NCBI RefSeq assembly: GCF_009733595.1
Contig: NZ_WOFH01000001.1
Coordinates: forward strand, 62,001-126,000
Length of the DNA stretch: 64,000 bases
Origin: Actinomadura litoris
GTDB taxonomy: Bacteria > Actinomycetota > Actinomycetes > Streptosporangiales > Streptosporangiaceae
Direction: 5' to 3'
Below the pieces are notes generated by a model. It saw only the letters and a program-made list of their open reading frames with translations, ran no database searches and was not told where the DNA came from. Below, one piece after another: positions 17,440-26,209 of the stretch. The position numbers and the translations under genes were made by a program. Each line of letters opens with the position of its first letter. Within the stretch, counting starts at the first letter, position 1.

Positions 17440-19274
17440 TGGGAGAGCGTGACCGCGCCGAGCTGATTCAGGGCGAGCTGCGTGTCCTTCACCTCGCGCG
17501 TCGCGTCGTCGTAGCGGTCGTGATGCCAGAGCGACTTGGCGAGGATCACCCGGGCGCGGTGCGCGTCCACCGTCATCCCGGCCGCCGTCAGGCTGGACAC
17601 CGCCCGCTCCGCGCTCGGCAGCGCCGCCTCCGGCTCGGTCGCGAGCAGCGCCTCGGCCTGCGCGAGCATGGCCAGACCGTTCCGGCCCTGCTGGTCGAGG
17701 AGCGTGGCGGCGCTCGTCGCCGCCTCGGCCCACTTGGTCGCGGCCTCCGCCCGGCCGAGTGCCAGCTCCGCCCGGGTGAGCAGCTCATACCAGGCCATCC
17801 GGGAACAGGCGTCGGTTGCGGGCAGCTCGGCGCCGCCGACCGCGGGCAGCAGGGCCAGGCACCCCTCGGGGTCACCCGCCAGCAGCTTGGCCTCGGCGAG
17901 CATCCGCAGCGCCAGCGCCTCGAACCCGCCGACCTCGCCGCGGACGTGGTCGGTGGCGACCAGGATGCTCTCCAGCCCCCGGTCCATGCGTCCCATGATG
18001 ACGTCCGTCCACGCGAGCATGGAGTAGGCGCTGATCATCTGATCGGGACTGCGGGACTGCTGCGCGAGATACACCGCGTTCTCCGCGGCGGCCTGGGCCT
18101 CCGCGAGCCTGCCGGTGTTGTAGAGGGCGAACACCTGTCCGACGAGCAGGTGCGGCAGGGCGAGCTGGCGGCCCGTCCGCGTCGCGAACTCGACGGCCTT
18201 GCCGAAATGCCGGAGCGCGTCGTCCCAGCGCTCCAGCAGCGCGTCGCTCCAGCCGACCCACACGACGGCGTCCAGGCTGTAGGTGAAGTCACCGTCGAGC
18301 ATGCCGTCGAGAATCGCCGTGGCCCGCCCGAGATGATCGGCCGCGGCCTCCAGCATCCCGCCGCTGACGCACGCCTTGGCCAGGAGCCCATGACAGGCGA
18401 GCTGCCGGGAGCGGCTGCCGCACTCCTCGGCGAGCCGCAGTGCCTGCCGCGCGACCCTGGAGCAGGCCGACCAGCCGCCACCGCCGTGGAGTTCGCGCGC
18501 GGCGAGCTCGAACATCAGCGCGGCGCGGCCCGCGGGGTCGTTGTCGCCGAGCGTCTCGATCTCGGCGCGGAGCAGCGCCGCCGTCTCGGCGTGCGAGCCC
18601 AGCAGCCGCTGCACCGTCGCGGTGAAGGCCACCGCCTTCGCATGCTCGCCCAACGGTTCGCGGGGCAGGACGCGCAGCACCTCGTGCATGAGATCGCGGC
18701 ACTCGCGCAGCTCCCCGGCCGCCCCCCGCGCCTTCGCGAGGCGCAGCAGCAACCGGGTCTGGCGCGCCTCGTGGCAGGGCTGGTGCGGCAGCAGCCGCCA
18801 CGCCGCCGACAGCCAGGACGCGGCCGTCACCGGCTGCGTCCCGCTGACCGCCTGCGACGCCTCCTCAAGCACGTCCACCGCGGCGAGGTCTCCATGGCCG
18901 GCCCACTGCTCGACGTGCGGCGCCCGGACCACGGCGGCCGCGCCGCGCTCCGCGAGGACTTCGTCGGCCCTGACGTGCAGGCACACCCGCACGCTCAGTT
19001 CGCTTCCGTAGTAGACGGCTCGGTGGACCACCGGATGGCGGAACGCGAAATAGGGGCCGCGCGCCACCGAGCGGACCAGATCGCGGCCCAGGAGATCCCC
19101 GATGGCGTCGAAGATCTCTGACTCCGGACGGTCCAGCATCCGGGCGACCAGCTCGGCGTCGAAGTCGGCGCCGACGACGGCCGCCGCCTCGGCGACCGTC
19201 CTCGCCCACTCGCTCATGCCGTCGAGTTCGCGCAGAAAGACGGCGTAGCTCCCGGCCCGCGCGAGCGGCTCCAT
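17440..19274 (-). pseudogene. LuxR/AAA regulator fragment lacking both ATPase and DNA-binding domains
   Basis: About 610 codons of the middle of a MalT-like regulator. It starts abruptly inside the winged-helix region after the ATPase (EWARTVAEAAAVVGADFD) and runs through TPR-like helices to DTQLALNQLGAVTLSQ, where homology stops about 90 residues before the expected LuxR helix-turn-helix. The upstream end abuts a broken IS5-type transposase and the downstream end abuts the nuclease-like gene. The frame continues past both junctions into unrelated sequence. It is almost surely non-functional as a regulator. Confidence 0.8.
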
Positions 19275-19289
19275 CCCCGTCTCGGCCGG

Positions 19290-19815
19290 TGGATCATGTG
19301 TTGGGCTGCGACCAGAACGATCGCCGCGCGGCAGTCGCGGACGAGTTCGTCGTAGCGGGTGGCGATGCCGCGCCCCTGCTTGAGGCGCCCGATGCAGCGC
19401 TCGACCACGTCGCGGCGCTTGTAGAGGGTCGGATCGAAGGCCGGCGGCCGACCACCGCGCGAGCCGCGCCGGCCCCTCCCGGCCTTTTGCTCAAGGCGTT
19501 CGGAGATGGTCGCGGCGACCCCCCGCACCCGCAACGACCGGCGGATCGCCGCCGGGCCGGCACCGAGGCCGACCCGAACCGTGCCGCAGCACGGCGAAGG
19601 CGGTCCAGTCATTGACGTTCCCGGCGGTGACCACGATCGACAGCGGCAGGCCGCGCCCGTCCACGGCCAAGTGGACCTTGGTGGTCAACCCGCCCAACGC
19701 CTGACCGGATGCCCGGTTCGTCCCACCCGGTTCCTCTTTTCGCGGGCCCCGGCGGCGTGCTGATGAGCGCGCCCGATGGTGGAATCGACGCTCCCGGTCC
19801 AACCGATGCGCCCCT
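19290..19815 (-). mobile_element. remnant of an IS5-family insertion sequence
   Basis: Three out-of-frame pieces of one DDE transposase are seen on the minus strand: RIGWTGSVDSTIGRAHQHAA (about 19745-19810, holding the first Asp), GGLTTKVHLAVDGRGLPLS (about 19640-19700), and GRGSRGGRPPAFD-like sequence through YKRRDVVERCIGRLKQGRG to QHMI (about 19300-19530). The segment that should contain the second catalytic Asp (DKAYSS region) is missing. It therefore carries at least one frameshift and one internal deletion and cannot move by itself. Confidence 0.8.
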
Positions 19816-19828
19816 CCGACACGGACTC

Positions 19829-20110
19829 CGGGCGACCTGTCCGCCGACGCGGCGTTCCCCGCGGACGCCGAGCGCCGCCTCGGCCGGCTGAACGGCGTCC
19901 GGGCCGCCGGGGTCTTCTGGACGGTCGGGACGGGCGATGTCATGGTGCGGCGCACACCCGAACGGCACGCGCGCGGCGACAACGAGGAGGGCGTCAGCCT
20001 GGTCGCCTCCCGGCTCGGCATTACCAGCGCCCGGAACCAGCCCGCCGTGTTCATCGGCGACACCGCATTCACGGTCATCGGCATCATCGACGATGCACCG
20101 GAGCGGCCAG
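19829..20110 (+). pseudogene. fragment of an ABC-transporter permease (MacB/FtsX type) extracytoplasmic domain
   Basis: On the plus strand the DNA encodes PADAERRLGRLNGVRAAGVF and then MVRRTPERHARG, a gap in similarity, and NQPAVFIGDTAFTVIGIIDD, which is the usual end of the MacB-type periplasmic core (xFTVVGIIDD). No transmembrane segments or start codon remain, and the segments seem joined by an internal deletion. It is decayed DNA next to the IS5 remnant. Confidence 0.6.
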
Positions 20111-20189
20111 CACATCAGACCTGCTGTAACCCCCCGCATTATCCCTTGGTGGACACGATCGTCCTATGCCAATCCTCTGAGGGGACAGC

Positions 20190-21383
20190 ATGCGGAAAAG
20201 AACGATTCCCTTCCTGGCACTGGCCGCCGCGGGCCTGCTTCTGGCGAATACCGCCGCAGCGGACGCGAGCGCCTCGATCTTCCGGGTGGTGCCCAGTGTT
20301 GACACCGCCACGGCGCCGATCTCCAACGACCTCCTGACCTCGACGGCGAGCATTTCGCCGCAGGACGGATGGGCGGTCGGTTTCGTCTCGCACCCCGACA
20401 CCACCGAACACACCCTGGCGGAGCACTGGAACGGGACACGCTGGTCGGCCACGCCATCCCCGGACGGCACGTCGGGAAGTCAGCTCGCCGCCGTCGCGGC
20501 CGTGTCGTCGAAGGACGTCTGGGCGGTCGGCCGCCAGAACTCCAACCTGTCCATCGAGGCCAGCACCACGCTGATCGAGCACTGGAACGGCACCGCGTGG
20601 TCGATAGTGCCGAGTCCGAACGCGGGCACGGAGGGCGCCCAGTTGACCGGCGTCGCCGCGGTGTCGACCAGTGACGTGTGGGCGACCGGCTATTTCTCGA
20701 CCACCACCCAGATCCTTCCGCTGTTCGAGCACTGGAACGGTACGGCGTGGAGCGTCGTTTCGGTGCCGGACGTCCCGAACGGAGTGAACTTCGTCAGGGC
20801 TATTTCGGCGGCGTCCACGAAGGACGTATGGGCCGTCGGCTCCGACGTCGACTCGCACAGCGGCAACACCGACGAACTGATCCTGCACTGGAACGGCACC
20901 CAGTGGTCCGTCCTGCCGACCCTGCCCATCGGGCAGAACTCTCTGGAAGCGGTACACGCCGTGTCCTCCAGCGACGTCTGGGCCGTGGGCCGGTCACTCG
21001 GCGACAAGGGCGGAGAGTCGCGCAATCTCGCACTGCACTGGAACGGCACGGCGTGGAGCAAGGTGCCGGTGCCCAATGTCGGCAACAGCGTCAATCCCAA
21101 TTTCCTTACCGGCATCACCGCGCTGTCCTCGCATGACGTGTGGGCGGTGGGCGCGGCCACCGGGGGCGCCGACGGCGTCAACCAGTCGCTGATCGAGCAC
21201 TGGAACGGCAGCGCATGGAGCATCGTGCCCAGCCCCAGCAACCCGAACGGCTCGAACTCCACCACCCTGGGCGGGGTCGCCGCGATCGCACCTGGAAACG
21301 TCACGGCGGTCGGCAGCTGGAACAGCACGCAGCAGGGCAATCCCGGCCTGCGCACCCTCGTCGTCACGACGTCGCGCGGCTAA
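20190..21383 (+). CDS. secreted protein with six WNGT-type beta-propeller-like repeats
   Basis: A 397-residue exported protein. The N-terminus MRKRTIPFLALAAAGLLLA and following TAAADASA form a signal peptide. The rest has six units of about 55-60 residues, each built on HWNGTAWS, then PSP or similar, then AVSSxDVWAVG. This pattern is common in actinomycete secreted proteins of unknown role and probably folds as a beta-propeller or beta-sheet repeat domain. No catalytic motif or cell-wall anchor is visible. A hairpin 19 bp after the stop is a likely terminator. The gene sits just right of the decayed region and looks intact. Confidence 0.75.
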   Translation: MRKRTIPFLALAAAGLLLANTAAADASASIFRVVPSVDTATAPISNDLLTSTASISPQDGWAVGFVSHPDTTEHTLAEHWNGTRWSATPSPDGTSGSQLAAVAAVSSKDVWAVGRQNSNLSIEASTTLIEHWNGTAWSIVPSPNAGTEGAQLTGVAAVSTSDVWATGYFSTTTQILPLFEHWNGTAWSVVSVPDVPNGVNFVRAISAASTKDVWAVGSDVDSHSGNTDELILHWNGTQWSVLPTLPIGQNSLEAVHAVSSSDVWAVGRSLGDKGGESRNLALHWNGTAWSKVPVPNVGNSVNPNFLTGITALSSHDVWAVGAATGGADGVNQSLIEHWNGSAWSIVPSPSNPNGSNSTTLGGVAAIAPGNVTAVGSWNSTQQGNPGLRTLVVTTSRG

Positions 21384-21401
21384 GGATCAGCGCCAACAAG
21401 T

Positions 21402-21459
21402 GATCGTGCCACTCCGGAAGACGTCCCTTAGAGCAACGACTCCCGGAGTGGCACTGATC
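21402..21459 (+). terminator. hairpin downstream of the secreted repeat protein
   Basis: The arms GATCGTGCCACTCCGG (21402-21417) and CCGGAGTGGCACTGATC (21443-21459) are complementary apart from one extra base, with a 25-nt loop. It starts 19 bp after the stop codon. An IS end is an alternative reading. Confidence 0.55.
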
Positions 21460-21575
21460 GCGGCGAGAGCACGATCGAAGCCCGCCTCTCTCGTGTGCCT
21501 CTGGGAGACGATTGCCACCAAGGCCGCATGGGCGACTGGCCAGGTCTGGTCGCCGATGCCGCAGAAGAGCGCCGC

Positions 21576-21608
21576 GACCGTGAGCAGAAGCCCCTTCTGC
21601 TCACGGTC
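21576..21608. repeat. perfect 15-bp inverted repeat with 3-nt loop
   Basis: GACCGTGAGCAGAAG (21576-21590) and its exact complement (21594-21608) flank CCC. It lies between convergent genes in DNA without a convincing gene, so it could be a bidirectional terminator for the minus-strand gene at 21725-22135 or the core of a small structured RNA. Confidence 0.6.
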
Positions 21609-21724
21609 GTTGACGATCGTGGCCGGCATCCGCACGACACCAGCAGCGGCTCCGGATATCGACTCAATGATCGGCACAGCTCCTCTTCGGAAATGGCGGC
21701 GAGGGACGGCGCTAGAGCAGTTAA

Positions 21725-22135
21725 TCAAGCTGCTTCGTCGCCGCGAGTCTCGTCCTCTTCGGAGGCGCCCCGGCGATGCTCCGAGCGATAGGTGCTACCG
21801 GCAGGAAGGTCCTCCCCCGTCGCTTCCCTGTACGCCGCCCTGCGCTGCTCGCTAGCTTGCTGTCCAGCGGGGAGCTTCACCACGCTCGCGGGTACGTTGT
21901 GTCCCTTGCGTTTCGGAGTGGCCGAGAGTTCAGAGGTAGGGGGCGGCGCGGAATCTTCGGCGTCCCACGCCTTGGTATTGCTCCTTTCGGCGAGGTGGGC
22001 GATCACCCCCAAGCCCGCGATCAGAGTCACTGCGCCGACTGCGCGGATCTTCGTTTTGTGCTTCTGGTACCAGTTCTTCGCGTTCTCCGCAAAGGAGGTG
22101 GGCTCGCTATCCTCGGGGGGCGTGGGATCGGTCAC
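21725..22135 (-). CDS. small single-span membrane protein, unknown function
   Basis: A 136-residue protein that I do not recognise. An acidic/Pro N-terminus is followed by a basic segment (NWYQKHKTKIRAV), one transmembrane helix (GAVTLIAGLGVIAHLAE, about residues 33-50), and a charged, low-complexity outer or inner tail rich in Glu and Arg. Codon use fits the region, which supports a real gene. Nothing in the neighbourhood indicates a role. Confidence 0.5.
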   Translation of the reverse strand: MTDPTPPEDSEPTSFAENAKNWYQKHKTKIRAVGAVTLIAGLGVIAHLAERSNTKAWDAEDSAPPPTSELSATPKRKGHNVPASVVKLPAGQQASEQRRAAYREATGEDLPAGSTYRSEHRRGASEEDETRGDEAA

Positions 22136-22319
22136 GCGCTCACATCTATCGGACCCTCCCCTCAGCTGTCAGGCAATCGCCGGACATCATCTGATCGGGC
22201 TCTGGGAGGCAGCGGCGGTACCGGGCTCATGCCGGGCAGGGCGGCGGTAGGGTGCACAATGCTCTGCACGATCATCTCGTTCCGGCCGGCCGGTACTCGT
22301 CATTCCCGTGGGTGTGAAC

Positions 22320-23354
22320 ATGGACGCTGAGAAGCAAGGGGCCCCGGTTCAGCCTGGCCAGCTGGCGAACCTCCGTTCGAGGCTCCGCGACGGGCAGGAC
22401 CGTCCGCCTACCTCGGTGTTCGTCGTCGGCACGCTGTTCTCGGGCTCGACCCTGCTCGGGCGCGACATGACCACTCGGATCCGGAGCGCCCACTACGTCG
22501 GTGAGCTGAACAACTTCACGCAGATGCCCGGGTACAGCCACAAGGACGCCGGTCAAGAGTGCGGGCCCTGCTCACTGCTCGGCAAGGAGTGCCGACACTT
22601 CACGGCCGCGCTCCGGGAGCGGGCTTCCTATGACGACATCCTCGGCATGCACCGGCACTTCGCCCGGTCACTGGGCGTTTCGGTGGTCGTCGACGGAAGC
22701 AAGTACGTCACCTGGCTCCGGCGGGCCATCGAGCAGCAGTCCGCCGACCCGACGCACCGTGCACCGGTGAACGTGATCGTCACGGCGCGGAACCCGATCG
22801 CCTTCGCGATCAGCCACCGGAACCGGACGGGGGAGCCGCTGTGGCGGGGCGCGGGCATCTGGCGGGACACGTACGTGGACGCGCTCCGCACCGTCAACAC
22901 GTACGGTCTGCCGCACATGGTCGTCCGCTACGAGGATTACATGGCGCGCCCGGAACGGTCATTGGAGCGGCTGGCCGGCTTCCTGCACCTTCCGCTTGAC
23001 TCGCAATCCGATACCACGAGGATCCACGACACCGGCGGCAATTGGAGCTCTTTCGTCCCGTACGTGGGGAAGGAGCAACTGGAGGGGTACATCCGGCGCC
23101 TCGACGGCCCCGGGCGTGCGGAGGCGGAGGACTTCATAAGGCATGCCCGGGCATATTGGAACGACGAGAAGCCCCGGGAGGACACCCGCTGGCGAGGCGG
23201 CTTGGAGGCCGGTGAGGTCAACGCGGTCCTCAGCACTCCGGGGCTGACCGACCTGGCCAGCGTCCTCGGCTACAACGTCGCGGAGGTCGTCCATGCCGCC
23301 GTCCGGGACGAACCGGCGAAGCCCCGCGAACCCATGCCCGCCACCGAGCAGTGA
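22320..23354 (+). CDS. sulfotransferase family protein
   Basis: A protein of about 344 residues with the 5'-phosphosulfate-binding loop of PAPS-dependent sulfotransferases near its N-terminus (VVGTLFSGSTLLGRDM), a 3'-phosphate segment at VIVTARNPIAFAISHRNRTG, and MVVRYEDYMARPERSLERLA, typical of the family. It would transfer sulfate from PAPS to an unknown acceptor. It has a small cluster of cysteines (QECGPCSLLGKECRHF) that could bind a metal or form a disulfide. Start is uncertain: ATG 22320 or in-frame GTG 22308; neither has a clear ribosome site. No PAPS-synthesis gene is nearby. Confidence 0.75.
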   Translation: MDAEKQGAPVQPGQLANLRSRLRDGQDRPPTSVFVVGTLFSGSTLLGRDMTTRIRSAHYVGELNNFTQMPGYSHKDAGQECGPCSLLGKECRHFTAALRERASYDDILGMHRHFARSLGVSVVVDGSKYVTWLRRAIEQQSADPTHRAPVNVIVTARNPIAFAISHRNRTGEPLWRGAGIWRDTYVDALRTVNTYGLPHMVVRYEDYMARPERSLERLAGFLHLPLDSQSDTTRIHDTGGNWSSFVPYVGKEQLEGYIRRLDGPGRAEAEDFIRHARAYWNDEKPREDTRWRGGLEAGEVNAVLSTPGLTDLASVLGYNVAEVVHAAVRDEPAKPREPMPATEQ

Positions 23355-23633
23355 TACTCGCCGCCGCGACGGCCATGTCGGCTCGTTGCCTGCTCGGCGG
23401 CCCCGGCACTGCAGTGAGCAGCACTCTCACCCTGTTCGACGGAGCCTCCCATTACGATCACACCCGTGACAGTTGGTAGTCGACGATTGCGTTGGCTGGA
23501 AAGCTGCTCCGAGCGATTCTTGCTCGCAACAACCGCAGGGCAGTCGACGCCTCGATGGGTATGAAGCTGGATCGTCTCGATTGCCAGTGGCTGGTTCGAG
23601 GCGGCTGTGAGTGCTGTGTCGCTTTGCTGGTGT

Positions 23634-24098
23634 TCAGTCTCTCCAGGCCCAGACCTGTTTCTTCTCGATGAAGTCGATCTGGACTGTCCGGCGCTCAATG
23701 TGCCAGAAGCCGCCCTCCCGGCGGTAGGCGTCGCTGTAGCGGAGATGCCAGGCGAAGTCGGTGGGCTTTCCCGGCTCCTCTTCGTTGAGATGGTGCGCGA
23801 CGCAGGCGATCTGTCCTGTCGCCGTCGCGTTCTCGCGTCCCGGATCGAATACCTGGCCCACGATCTCGTGCGACGTGCGCGGGAACCTCTCCAGGGATCG
23901 GAACGCCTTGCCGATCTCGTCTCGTCCCGTGAGGGTACGGACGGGTTCGAGCTGCTCCGGAGGGTCCGGCAGGACCAGCACGGCGTCGTCGGCGAAGAGA
24001 CCCACGAGACCGGTGTACCTGAGGTGGTCGGCGTAGAGCGCGTACCTGGCGACGAGGTCGGCGAGCGCGATCCGGTCGCGGTGGTCGAGCACCCTCAT
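23634..24098 (-). CDS. SnoaL-like/NTF2-fold protein
   Basis: A 154-residue protein with the cone-shaped alpha+beta fold of the SnoaL/NTF2 family, seen in DRIALADLVARYALYADHL, then LFADDAVLVLP and the C-terminal GGFWHIERRTVQIDF. Members include small dehydratases, cyclases and isomerases such as scytalone dehydratase; a His/Asp pair could be catalytic but this cannot be shown here. I chose the ATG at 24098, since the upstream extension of the open frame is unlike coding sequence of the family. Confidence 0.7.
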   Translation of the reverse strand: MRVLDHRDRIALADLVARYALYADHLRYTGLVGLFADDAVLVLPDPPEQLEPVRTLTGRDEIGKAFRSLERFPRTSHEIVGQVFDPGRENATATGQIACVAHHLNEEEPGKPTDFAWHLRYSDAYRREGGFWHIERRTVQIDFIEKKQVWAWRD

Positions 24099-24471
24099 GA
24101 GAGCCCCATGCGTTCGGCGCCGAGCCTCTCCGGCGGCCAGGGAATCTCGTCGTAGCGCGACCTGAAAAGCCCAAGATCCAGCGACATGTCCGGAGCATAC
24201 AGCGGGCCCGAGAGGCGCTCTGCGACCAACGAGCGTGGAGGTGGGCTCGACCAGCCCTTGTGAGACGCACCGCGCTCGTCCCCCCTTGGAGCATTTCGCT
24301 TTCAAGGGCAGAGCGAAACGGCGGGGGGCGGGATGGCGCTGGTGGGTGGGGTGGGTGGGGGTAGCTGTTTGCCTGGTGTTAGGCGGCGGCCGCTTGGTGG
24401 TTGGTTTCGGGCAAGCTGCGGACCCTTTGATGATCGCGCCGATTCTGTTTTGCCTGATCAGAGAGGTTCTC

Positions 24472-26073
24472 ATGCGTCCCAAACCCCTCCCGGCCCTGGC
24501 AGCGGTCGTGACCGTGCTGGCCGTGAGCATGCCCGTCGCGGCGTCCGCTCGGACCGCGCCCATTCCAGAGGGGGCTCAGGCCGCGCCCGGGTCCTTCTTC
24601 GGGGGCAGGCTTCCGCTGAGCGGGCGGCCGGTGACCACCGAGGTGGCGCGTGGAGTGACGCTGACCACGATGTCGCTCGGCGCCAAGGACGCCGACGACT
24701 ACTGGACCGTCCACGTGTACCTGCCGGCCACGATCGACGGGCCGCTGAACAAGGCCGGGACGGCGCTGGGGTCGGAGGAGATCGCGCGCCGGGTGGCCGA
24801 GGCGGTGCGGGGCAAGGGGTTCGAGCCGCGGTTGGAGCGGGTCTCCTCGCCCGCGTTCGCCGACCGTCCCGCGGGGACACTCGGGTGGACGGTGCGGGTC
24901 GGCCGGTACGCCACCGACGCCGAGGCGTCGGCCGCGCTCGCCACGGTCAGGGCGGCGGGGTTCGCGGGCGGTACGCGCTACACCGCTCAGGACGGCACCG
25001 ACCCGGGCGCGCCCCAGAAGGTGCACATGATCAGCGTCGACTTCCGCAAGTTCCGCGGGTCGGTCGGCACCGACTTCGGTCCGACCCTGAACGGCACCGA
25101 GAAGCTGACCGACCTGGTCGCCGCGAACCGCGCGGTCGCGGGGATCAACGCGCAGTGGTTCTACAACAGCGCGCCCGGCGGCATGTACGTCAAGGACGGC
25201 AAGCTGATCGGCGGGGCCACGCAGGGCCGCGGCGGCATCAAGCTCACCAAGGACGGGCGGCGGGCCGAGGTGGACGCCTACACCGCCCACGTCACGATGC
25301 GGGTCGGCAAGACCACCGTCGAACTCGACGGCGTCAACCGGGTGCCGGGTGAGATCTGGAACTGCGGCGGGGTGGGCGGCGACCAGCCGACCGAGAAGCC
25401 GCAGCACGACCTGAAGTGCACCGACGACAGCGAGCTGGTGCGGTTCACGCCCGAGTGGGGCGTCCCGCCGAAGGGCGCGGGTGCCGAGGCCGTCCTGGAC
25501 GAGCGCGGCAGGGTGACGGCGGTGAACGGCTCGCGCGGCGCGGCCGTGCCCGCCGGGGGTTCCACCATCCAGGCGACGGGCGAGAGCGCTTCCTGGCTGC
25601 TCGACCGGGTCAAGGCCGGCGACCGGCTGAAGGTGCGCGAGCGGGTCGAGGACGGCCGGGGCCACCGCGTGTCGCTGAAGCGCGGCACCACGATCCTCCA
25701 GGTCGGCCCCACCCTGGTCAGGGACGGGCGCGTCTCGGTGAACGCCCAGGCCGACGGGCTGATCCGCGAGGGCGACGACCAGACCTTCACCTACAACTGG
25801 ACGCTGCGCGCCAACCCGCGCTCGATGATCGGGATGGACCGGGACGGACGGCTCATGCTGGTCGTCGTCGACGGCCGCCGGGACGGCTACAGCGAGGGGC
25901 TCGGGATCGCCCAGACCGGCGAGCTCATGAAGCTGCTCGGCGCCGAGGAGGCGATGAACCTCGACGGCGGCGGCTCCAGCGTCCTCGTCACGCGGGACGG
26001 CGGCATCGTGAACCGGCCGTCCGACGCGACGGGCCAGCGCTCGCTCGGCAACGTCATCCTCGTCCGCCCGTAG
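24472..26073 (+). CDS. secreted phosphodiester glycosidase (NAGPA domain) with SPOR-like repeat
   Basis: A 533-residue exported protein. The ATG at 24472 has GAGAGG upstream and starts a clear signal peptide (MRPKPLPALAAVVTVLAV, then AASA). Residues about 120-180 have a SPOR-like unit (TLGWTVRVGRYATDAEASAA). The C-terminal NAGPA-type domain, known from the enzyme that uncovers mannose-6-phosphate and from bacterial exopolysaccharide-phosphodiester glycosidases, has the hallmark MNLDGGGSSVLVT and GINAQWFYNSAPGGMYVKDG. It probably trims phosphodiester-linked sugars at the cell surface. The upstream part of the open frame (from 24235) is not used. Confidence 0.85.
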   Translation: MRPKPLPALAAVVTVLAVSMPVAASARTAPIPEGAQAAPGSFFGGRLPLSGRPVTTEVARGVTLTTMSLGAKDADDYWTVHVYLPATIDGPLNKAGTALGSEEIARRVAEAVRGKGFEPRLERVSSPAFADRPAGTLGWTVRVGRYATDAEASAALATVRAAGFAGGTRYTAQDGTDPGAPQKVHMISVDFRKFRGSVGTDFGPTLNGTEKLTDLVAANRAVAGINAQWFYNSAPGGMYVKDGKLIGGATQGRGGIKLTKDGRRAEVDAYTAHVTMRVGKTTVELDGVNRVPGEIWNCGGVGGDQPTEKPQHDLKCTDDSELVRFTPEWGVPPKGAGAEAVLDERGRVTAVNGSRGAAVPAGGSTIQATGESASWLLDRVKAGDRLKVRERVEDGRGHRVSLKRGTTILQVGPTLVRDGRVSVNAQADGLIREGDDQTFTYNWTLRANPRSMIGMDRDGRLMLVVVDGRRDGYSEGLGIAQTGELMKLLGAEEAMNLDGGGSSVLVTRDGGIVNRPSDATGQRSLGNVILVRP

Positions 26074-26084
26074 CCATGGGCATG

Positions 26085-26114
26085 CCCACCGTGCGGCGGG
26101 GGCCGCACGGTGGG
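26085..26114 (+). terminator. hairpin terminator after the phosphodiester glycosidase
   Basis: A perfect 12-bp stem (CCCACCGTGCGG with CCGCACGGTGGG) and 6-nt loop, 12 bp after the stop codon. Confidence 0.85.
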
Positions 26115-26209
26115 AGACCCCGCGCACCAAGATCCTCGACAGGTGATCATTTTCGCCTCCGTCGTATAGCGTCCGAGTCGTTCGGACATCTGATCTTCTG
26201 GAGGCGGGC

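Noticed and set aside
13201..20140. Integrative element with duplicated tRNA attachment site
   Set aside because: I looked for a second copy of the tRNA 3' end and for an integrase and found neither, so only an island is claimed.
24235..24471. N-terminal extension of the phosphodiester glycosidase frame
   Set aside because: A good ribosome site and signal peptide place the start at 24472.
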